From NCBI GenBank assembly GCA_006384855.1, contig VCJN01000577.1, positions 62,001-126,000 of the forward strand: 64,000 nucleotides of DNA. Direction: 5' to 3'. The stretch is from Tetraselmis striata. Lineage: Eukaryota; Chlorophyta; Chlorodendrophyceae; Chlorodendrales; Chlorodendraceae. A model generated the notes under the pieces. It ran no database searches and had not been told where the DNA came from. It saw only the letters and a program-made list of their open reading frames with translations. The position numbers were made by a program, and so were the translations under genes. Shown here piece after piece: positions 57,001-64,000 of this stretch (the stretch's first letter is position 1; the number at the start of each line of letters is the position of its first letter).

Positions 57001-60000
57001 GGTGTGGCCATTTAGGTGACAATATTGCATATGCTCCTTGCATGAATACAAAAAAATTTATGTAATTAATATATGAATACCATGCGAGGAGTCGGTGAGT
57101 CTGTCTGTCGCCGACTTTCGGAACTTTTTCGCATAGATTACAATATAGATCGACAATGTATCCGTTGTCATAATAACCGTCGCGCAGGCCAAAATAATAT
57201 GATTACATGAGCTATAGCTGCAAGAGGCGATCATGGGATCACCCGCCCAAAAGGACATTAATAGGAAAAGTCCGCAGGCCAAAATAATCGTCGCGCTTTA
57301 TACTGCTGACTTCCTGTACTTGCACCCGCCGCGTGCACCGGACCCGCACGCCTGACGCTGTTTTTCGTTCGCCACCGGACGCCGGACGACCGTCGCCCGT
57401 CCGCCTCGCCGTCCGTCCGTCGACGGTAGCCGGGCCCTGGGTCGGCGGGTCGGCGGACGCGGGGCTGTACAGTCAGGGGTACCTCTGGTACAGCGTAGCG
57501 ACTTCCCGAACCAAGAATGATTCTTGCGGCTTTCGTCTGGATTCCACACTCCTGAAACAGGTCTACAGTGACGCGGCGCACCCTCCCGGTGTTTAAAATC
57601 GGCGATATAGCGCGCGTACGGCATCTCATGTATCCGTGCAAGGACCACCCCCATCCCACCCCCGAGTGGCCCACTAGAAGTGCACACGACTTGAACGAGA
57701 GCCTCTAAACCACCGCCCATGGGCCCTTATGGGCATGGGATGTGCTTATGGAATGGGATATGGGCCGAGTCGTTTGGAATTTGGTGAGGTACTGGTGAAG
57801 AATCGTGCGATTCATGCCGTGTCTCATCTCGTCCCGATTACCGTATTTTCGCTATTATTCAAGGCGATCACAGCTACCCGTCGCGCCATCGGCTTCCGGT
57901 GCACCTATAAGCAGACAAATCGTCCCATATTGTCTCTATCATTAGCATATGGGTATAGTGGCCTTCGGCTGGGGTAGATAGATGGGTGGTGCGTCTATCA
58001 CTCATCTACGGGTGGTGGTTGGCCGGCCGCCCATTCAGCCTGTTTATCTAAATCTCGGCTCAAAAATATGGGGGGGAGATGGGGCACCGCGCACCGACCA
58101 ACTCATGGGCCACTCATGGGGTCTACCGCACCCCTAGAAGCTAGACCATGGGGCGGTACACGTGCGGCGGGCTAAATAGTTAGCTGCAGATGGCAAGCGA
58201 TGCCTATGCGGGAGAGGGTCGAGAGCGCGAAAAATCCGGGTAGGTCGGGGCCATCGGGCCGGCATCGACTGAGATTGACCGCAAACTGACCGCCAGCGGA
58301 CGTCAACTCTGCGTATGGGCCTCTACTAGTGCTCATGCGATAGGTAAGCACAGCTACCTCAGCCGCCCCCACGGAGGGGTTGAGACCGGGGGTGTATTTC
58401 TGAAAACGCGGGTTCCAAGATCGGACGGCATCTTGAATCGGGGGGACAAGGAGCACCGTCTCTATAGCCTCCGACCTCTAGCTCATTTTTTCCATAGCAT
58501 CCTGACGAGATGGGCCATGGACCTATTTTATTTTCAGGGCAGGTGGTGCCCGTTCGGCTCAGTCATGAGGCCGTGAACATCGCCCCCCTCCGTGAGCCGA
58601 ACGGGCACTGCCCGTCCGCGGTTGCGGCCGACAGGAGGCCGATTTTGAGCACTGCTACGCAGCACACGAGCGGAATATATCGCGGGAAATAAGCGAGTAA
58701 CACGATTGACTATTCTAGAGTACTAAACAACTTACGCGACATCGTATGTATATTACGCTGTATATCCGACTAGGCACCCGCTGGGTGCGCCGTGGCGTAC
58801 TTGTATTAATAACAAGGTTAATAGTCAATCTGTGTCTGTCTGTCTGTCTTTCGCCGACTTTCTTGGCGGTTTCGCATTGATTATTTGATACATTTATCCG
58901 GTATAGATTCCGTTATAATTCCGCGCAGTCAAATAACCATCGCGCTTTCTACCTGCTGACTACCTTCTTTATTTCTACTCTCTACTTTCCTTGTACTTTT
59001 TTCTTCCCGGTAGTCGCTACTTTCCGTGCATTCTCTGGACGCACTCTGTATAAACCATCATCATTACATTAACTTGTGGGCCAAAAAACTACGGGTACTA
59101 CCTCTACGGGTACCGCCCACCCGGCCGCCGCCGGTCGGGCGGGCGGTAGTCGTCGCCGTTCGTCAGGTCTACGGGGCGGGTATGGCACGAAGCGCCGAGC
59201 CCGCCGCGTGCACCGGACCCGGACGCAGGACGCCGTTGTTCGTTCGTCGCTGGACGCCGGACGACCGTCGCCCGTCCGCGTCGCCGCCCGTCCGTCGACG
59301 GACGCCGGGCCCTGTGTCGGCGGGTCGGCGGACTCGGGGCTGTACAATGTAGCGACGACTACCACAACTGATCCTTGCGGCTCTCTGCATTCCACACTCC
59401 TGCAACGGGTCTACTTGCATACATATATTTGTTTGTATATGTATATATATGAATGAACAATGTATATAAATAATTAGAAAATAAATGGAGTAGTTAATAT
59501 ATTCCATTGCATATGTATATGTGTGTGTGTGTGCGTGTGTGTGTGTGTGCGTGTGTGTTTGCGTGTACGTGTGTGTGTGTGTGTGTGTGCCCGCGTATGT
59601 GTGTATGTGTGTGTGCACGTGTGTGTGTGTGTGGGGGGGGTGTCTATGTACCTACTGCACGCCCCTAGTACAAGCTAGCTGACCAAAACCATTACCTGAC
59701 AGCGGCCATTGTTGACGATTGCCGCCCAGTATATCGTGTGGATTTGTATATGTGCACACATCCCTGGTGCACTACCATAGGCGAATGCACATTGAGGCAA
59801 TCTTTAAGGACACTGGTTCACCAATGTTTAGGCATCTGACACACCAATCGCTAATGCACACCAGGTTTGTCACTGCGCACAGACTCCCCTGGCTTAATAC
59901 TAACGCACCGCACACCCATAGCAGCTCCACAGCCGTATGCACCCCCCTTGCACCCAGCTCGACTCAAATGAGGCTACACCCGAAACTTCCCACTACACCC

Positions 60001-63000
60001 TGACATTCCCACTACACCCTAGTGAGGAGAGTGCTCAATTGTGGCTTGCCGATGCCAGCATACATTCTCTCAAAAGTGTCATAGTTGGACGAAACTTGGA
60101 CAAAAGCCCAAATCCGGAAACGGCATGCTTGCTGGTGGCCTGTTGGCCAGGGCCACACCAGTTTTCTGCAGATGAAGGATGAGGCAAAAAAGCTCAAGAT
60201 CAAGAATTATCACAAAAAACGTTACAATGATTACTTACAATGATCAGTACTCGGTCGTTGGATCCGTGAAGGGACCCAACTGCGCCAGCAGACCTGGGGC
60301 TGCTCCCGGGGCTGTCTAGACACGCGTTGCGTTTGTGAGAAACTCGGGGGGCAGCCCGGGCTGTACCTCACAACAGCCAGTATTTTCAGCATCTTCCCTC
60401 CCTTGCCATATCCTGGGGCTGAATTGCAGAACTGGGCATAGCAGCTCCGCGTGCACTGTGCAGGGAAAAACTATTTAGTTAGGAACGGCCTACAGCCTGG
60501 CGCCCATTTGGGGCCTGGTGATGCTCTTTAGTAGCTACCCCCATGCCTTAGAGATGGGTAAGCCTCTGACATTCCCACTACACCTGTACCATACCATAGA
60601 GACCGCAAAGTGGGGACGTTGGGCCAGGGGCTCGCGCCTGTTGTGCTCGCTGCCAAGTAAGGTCACAAGGGCTATGAATATGCAGACATTGCTCAGCCTT
60701 TGTGCCTGTTGCACACTTGTCTGGGTGTTTACCAGGTCTTGCAGCCGGAGAATGCGCCCAACAAGCCAAGCAAGAGCGGTGCTGGCGACCAGCAAACCGC
60801 TCAGCCACAGCAGGTAGGGCCCTCAGGGGCAGAGCCTGCGCAGACGCCCTCACCGAGTAACACCGTGCACCGCCTGCTTGTGTTGACAAACGTCATCCAT
60901 CTATATTTGAGTCACGCCTGAATGCCTCTGTTGGCCCTTCATACCTGCACTCACTGTGCTGGTGGCCCTTTGGTTTGCGGAAGGCGAATGCCGACAGTGG
61001 AGGTGCTGCAGATGACGTGGTTGCCCACGGCGCCCCTGCCAGTGATGAGGGGGGCACGGTTGAGCAGGTGCCGGCCCCCTCGCACCTTGTCAGCTCCACG
61101 GCCACCACTAGCGCTATCCCGATGTGAACTGCGCATTTGGGGTTTTCACCGCCCATGTGTGCTGCCGGTGTTGTCACTGCTCGTACACTGCCAGCACGTA
61201 CCCCGTCACCATTGCTGACCAGCTTTTAGTATACTCAGCAGCCGTCCGATACAAATATGCAGACATTGCTCAGCCTTTCTGCCTGTCGCACACTGGTCTG
61301 GGTGTTCAGCAGGTGGTGCAGCCGGACAATGTGCCCAGCAAGCCAAGCAACAGCAGTGCTGGCGACCAGCAAACCACTCGCCCGCAGCAGGTAGGGGCCT
61401 CAGAGCCAGAGCCTGCGCTGACGCCCTCCCCGAGTAACACCGTGCACCGCCTGCTTGTTTCAACACCCACTATCTGCACTTGATGGGTCACGCCTGAATG
61501 CCTCTGTTGCCCCTTCATACCTGCACTCACTGTGCTGGTGGCCCTTGTTTGCGGAAGGTGGTTGCCGACAGTGGAGGTGCTGCAGATAATGTGGTTGTCC
61601 ACGATACCCCTTCCAGTGATGAGGGGGGCACATCAGCTGAGCAGGTGCCAGCCCCCTCGCACCTTGCTGTCAGAACCACTGCCACCACCAGCGCTGTCCC
61701 GATGTGAAGTGCGCATTTGGGGTTCTCATCAGCCATATGTGCTGCCAGTGTTGTCATTGCTTGTACCCGTCACCATTGCTGACCAGCTTTAGTATACCCT
61801 GGACTACCTATCTTCCTGTATCGGAGTGGAGCGTATGGGGGGATGGGCATTAGTAGGGCATTTCTTGCTGCACCCCAAAGTAGAGAGTACTTGGGCACGG
61901 GCGCTACCTCAGGCGGAAGTATACAACATTAGGCGGCTATGTGCGATGTACCTAGTGTGTGTCCCTATTTCAAGCTGGCCCACCAAAGCCATGAATGCCA
62001 TTCGTGAGTGTTGCCACCATTTTATGTCATGTGTAATCGCACATGTGCACAGATCCCTGCTGCACCACCATACGCACTTGCACATTGAGGCAATCTTTGA
62101 CAGTGCTCATTCGTGTGCCTGTCGCACATGGCCTGGCTGTTTAGCAGGTGGTGCAGCCGAACAATGCGCCCAACAAGCTCAGCAACAGCAGTGCTGGCGA
62201 CCAGCAAACCACTCGCCCGCAGCAGGTAGAGCCGTCAGGGGCAGAGCCTGCGCAGCCGCCCTCACCCATTACCAGCATGCACCGCTTTCTCGTGTTGTCA
62301 CACGTCATCCATCTATATTTGAGTCACGCCTGAATGCCTCTGTTGGCCCGTGATACCTGCACTCACGGTGCTGGTGTCACTTGTTTGGGGAAGGCGACTG
62401 CCGACACTGGAGGTGCTGCAGATGATGTGGTTGCCCATGACGCCCCTGCCACTGATGAGGGGGGCACATCAGTTGAGCAGGTGCCAGCCCTCGCGCACCT
62501 TTCTGCCCGAAACATGTGTGCTGCCGGTGGTGTCACTGCTTGTACCCTGCCAGCACGTACCCCGTCACCATTGCTGACCAGCTCTAGTATACTCAGCATC
62601 ATCTATCTATCTGGATGTGGGTTGCGGGTGCGAGTGGAACGTACGGGGTGCTGTGCATTAGTAGGTCATAATTTGCTGCACCCCAAAGTAGAGTAACCGG
62701 GCACGGGCGCTTGATGCAGCATGATGCAGCAATTTATAATGCAACATTAGGCGACTATGTGCGATGTACCTAGTGCGTGCCCCTATTACACGCTGGCCCA
62801 TTAACGCCATGAATGCCATTTGTGAGTGTTGCCGCCTTTTTATGTCATGTGGATTTGTATATGTGCACAGATCCCTGCTGCACCACCACACGCAAATGCA
62901 CATTGAGGCAATCTTTAAGGACACCGATTCACCCATAATTAGGCACCTGATACACCAATCACTAATGCACACCATATTTCTTACAGGCTCCCCTGGCTTC

Positions 63001-64000
63001 ATGAGAACGCAGCGCATAATACTCCATAATAATCGCACACCCATATCCGCTCCTCACCCGTACGCACCGCCCTTGCACCCAACTCTGCTCACCTCCTCCC
63101 CGCTGCTCTGAAGCCCCCCCCCCCCCACCAATTCTGTTGTCTATCCTGGCAGATCCCTTCGCACCTGCGGGACACCCTCGCGAAGCGGTACCCCCTGCCA
63201 CCGCACCCCTCCAGCCGGGGCGTCCCGGTCAGATGGCTGCTCGATGTCTTTGTGCCGCTTGTCGAGACGCACCTCGGCGGCAAGCTGGACGACGAGCTGC
63301 ACGACACCACGACCAAGGAGGTGGTGGAGGGCGTGGTGAAGCCTTTCACTGCCAGCAGCAAGAGCACCGTGGTGGAGGGCATCGACTGCTGCCGGCCGCC
63401 CCAGTTCTTCATGTCGCACACCTGGCACCGCCCCTTCCGCGAGCTGGTGCAGTGCCTGAGGAAGCACTTTGAGAACGCGCTGGACACCGTCGTGTGGCTG
63501 GACATCTTTGCCTTCAACCAGCACCTGAGTTTCGAGGACATGAAGGCGGACCTGGGCACGCTGGCGGAGACGGTGAGGCGCACGGAGCGCACGCTGGTGG
63601 TGATGGACCCCAAGGGCGTCTGCTTCACGCGTGCTTGGTGCCTCAAGGAGCACCACGAGGCGGTCAAGGCCGGCGGCGGCGGCCAGGACGACCCCGGCAA
63701 GCTGGAGATTCTGCCGTACTGCCTGGACACCAGCGAGGTGGAGGAGCTGGCGGAGATGATGTACAACCTGCAGGTGGAAAAGTCGACGGCGTTCAAGCCA
63801 GAGGACAAGGACATGATCCTGGCGGAGATTCGGGCGCACGAGGGCGGTGCGGCGCGCTTCGACACGGTGCTCAAGGGCGCGCTGCGGCGCGCCGTGGCGG
63901 CGATGGTGGGCCTCCTGGAGACCGGCACGAAGGAGCACACGAGCCTCATGGATATTGCGGGCCAGCTTCTGGTGATGGGCGGGGATTATGCCGCAGCGCA
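54082..64000 (+). CDS. Putative acylated TIR-like/TPR protein with repeated phase-0 exons (partial)
   Basis: Proposed exon 1 is 54082-54114 ([11 protein letters not shown] then AAG|GTGAGA); Gly2 and Cys3 fit N-myristoylation and palmitoylation, which would tie the protein to a membrane. Type A exons, each 78 nt, lie at 54963-55040, 60736-60813, 61313-61390 and 62148-62225 and start V(V/L)QP.NAPNK after CAG and end PQQ before GTAG. Type B exons, 84 or 87 nt, lie at 55208-55291, 55409-55492, 60984-61067, 61558-61644 and 62394-62480, with GGAAD.V..H..P..DE and EQ before GTGCC. All are phase 0 at both ends, so every join stays in frame with the next proposed exon at 63153. A and B peptides look disordered, probably a linker. 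55.5-60.7 kb is filled with repeats. Linkage is inferred; the gene continues past the right edge. Confidence 0.5.
56277..56582 (-). pseudogene. Unrecognised transposon-like protein fragment in the exon-array intron
   Basis: The minus frame starts with an Arg/Ala-rich [20 protein letters not shown], then [19 protein letters not shown] and, after an in-frame [32 protein letters not shown] recalls the start of helix-turn-helix domains of pogo-like transposases, but the match is too short for a call. It lies between exons B2 and A2. Confidence 0.3.
57085..57590. repeat. Interspersed repeat, copy 1 (pairs with 58825-59420)
   Basis: Both copies start near GTCTGTCTGTC.GCCGACTTTC, contain CCGGACGACCGTCGCCCGTC and end near TTCCACACTCCTG. 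They are separated by 1.7 kb and diverged, so they are two insertions of one family. Copy 1 also holds an inverted 70-bp repeat at 57203-57260. Confidence 0.75.
58825..59420. repeat. Interspersed repeat, copy 2
   Basis: Counterpart of 57085-57590, with a 5' part rich in GTCTGTCT and an additional C/T-rich tract at 58960-59010. The Arg/Pro-rich frames on both strands come from the CGACGG-like words and are not supported as genes. Confidence 0.75.
59517..59640. repeat. (TG)n microsatellite
   Basis: A 120-bp near-continuous TG tract with CG and CC interruptions, ending in a G run. It lies in the intron between proposed exons B2 and A2. Confidence 0.97.
63153..64000 (+). CDS. TIR-like exon with start of TPR-like repeat (runs off window)
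   Basis: After the acceptor CTATCCTGGCAG the plus frame is open for 848 nt to the edge. It has [15 protein letters not shown], then [12 protein letters not shown] and [17 protein letters not shown], the succession of a TIR-like fold seen in chlorophyte proteins that carry kinesin-light-chain-type TPRs. The end reads [13 protein letters not shown], which looks like a first TPR helix. The family is thought to bind nucleotide or act in signalling; function in algae is unknown. This is the most secure part of the right-hand gene. The long minus-strand frames opposite are its shadows. Confidence 0.7.
   Translation, partial: MPSHLRDTLAKRYPLPPHPSSRGVPVRWLLDVFVPLVETHLGGKLDDELHDTTTKEVVEGVVKPFTASSKSTVVEGIDCCRPPQFFMSHTWHRPFRELVQCLRKHFENALDTVVWLDIFAFNQHLSFEDMKADLGTLAETVRRTERTLVVMDPKGVCFTRAWCLKEHHEAVKAGGGGQDDPGKLEILPYCLDTSEVEELAEMMYNLQVEKSTAFKPEDKDMILAEIRAHEGGAARFDTVLKGALRRAVAAMVGLLETGTKEHTSLMDIAGQLLVMGGDYAAA

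Larger units (their letters stand above)
54963..62480 (+). repeat. Tandem A/B exon duplication array
   Basis: Exon pairs and their introns repeat, with about 577 bp from A2 to A3 and 835 bp from A3 to A4 (the latter holds extra sequence at 61800-62100). 54500-55300 is also paralogous to 60000-61070, sharing the words TTGGACGAAAC and CAAAGTGGGGACG. Intron blocks around 59760-59860, 62040-62100 and 62860-62960 share CACATTGAGGCAATCTTT. The array thus grew by unequal exchange of whole exon-intron units. Confidence 0.85.

Noticed and set aside
59517-59640. Minus-strand His/Thr-rich frame as a secreted peptide
   Set aside because: It is the translation of a TG microsatellite.
63089-63949. Minus-strand frames of 286 and 265 residues
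   Set aside because: They lie opposite the TIR-like plus-strand exon, which has recognisable motifs; GC-rich coding DNA commonly leaves antisense frames open.

Overview
The window looks like nuclear DNA of a green alga (Chlorophyta). The evidence is GC-rich exons split by short GT-AG introns inside less GC-rich, repeat-laden intergenic DNA; gene products of plant/algal type (NADPH-oxidase-like reductase, plant-type CTC1-like telomere protein, STMP1/DUF4535-like micropeptide, plastid-type alpha/beta hydrolase, TIR-like/TPR protein); candidate TGTAA poly(A) signals after genes; and transposons typical of algae (LTR elements with zinc-knuckle Gag, chromodomain integrase, piggyBac-like and BED/hAT-like remnants). 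The genus cannot be fixed from the sequence alone. No rRNA, tRNA or CRISPR array was recognised by eye.

Layout. 1-20 kb is gene-poor: tandem arrays with periods of about 594, 30, 185, 247 and 370 bp, piggyBac-like and hAT/BED-like remnants, a second and larger 30-bp minisatellite, and decayed unrecognised ORFs. 20.4-38.2 kb is the conserved gene island: an NADPH oxidase/ferric reductase (+, four exons); a CTC1-like OB-fold protein (-, about 11 exons, with a 49-bp minisatellite in one intron); an STMP1-like micropeptide (-, two exons) whose stop lies 18 nt before the CTC1-like start; and a ten-exon alpha/beta-hydrolase-fold protein (+). 38-46.7 kb is a tandem duplication that begins in the last intron of the hydrolase gene and carries an LTR element. 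Copy 1 holds a full element encoding Gag and a decayed cytosine-C5 DNA methyltransferase but no visible reverse transcriptase; copy 2 holds only a solo LTR. 46.7-54 kb holds retroelement fragments, a 70-bp dispersed repeat, a TIR element with a piggyBac-like zinc domain, and a palindrome with ~390-bp arms. 54.1-64 kb is best read as one gene running off the right edge.

The most unusual feature is that last gene. It starts with a possible N-myristoylation/palmitoylation peptide (MGCSASKS), passes through at least nine small alternating exons of two types (A: 78 nt, four copies; B: 84 or 87 nt, five copies), all phase 0 at both ends, and reaches a long TIR-like exon that ends as a TPR-like motif begins. 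Because every exon is phase-symmetric, any splice combination keeps the reading frame, so the locus could make many linker variants of one membrane-anchored signalling protein. The linkage of the parts is inferred from splice signals and phase, not shown by transcripts. Other strong leads are the possible STMP1-CTC1 bicistronic unit, the Gag-plus-methyltransferase LTR element, a recently gained intron candidate in the oxidase gene, and an alpha/beta hydrolase that has lost its nucleophile.
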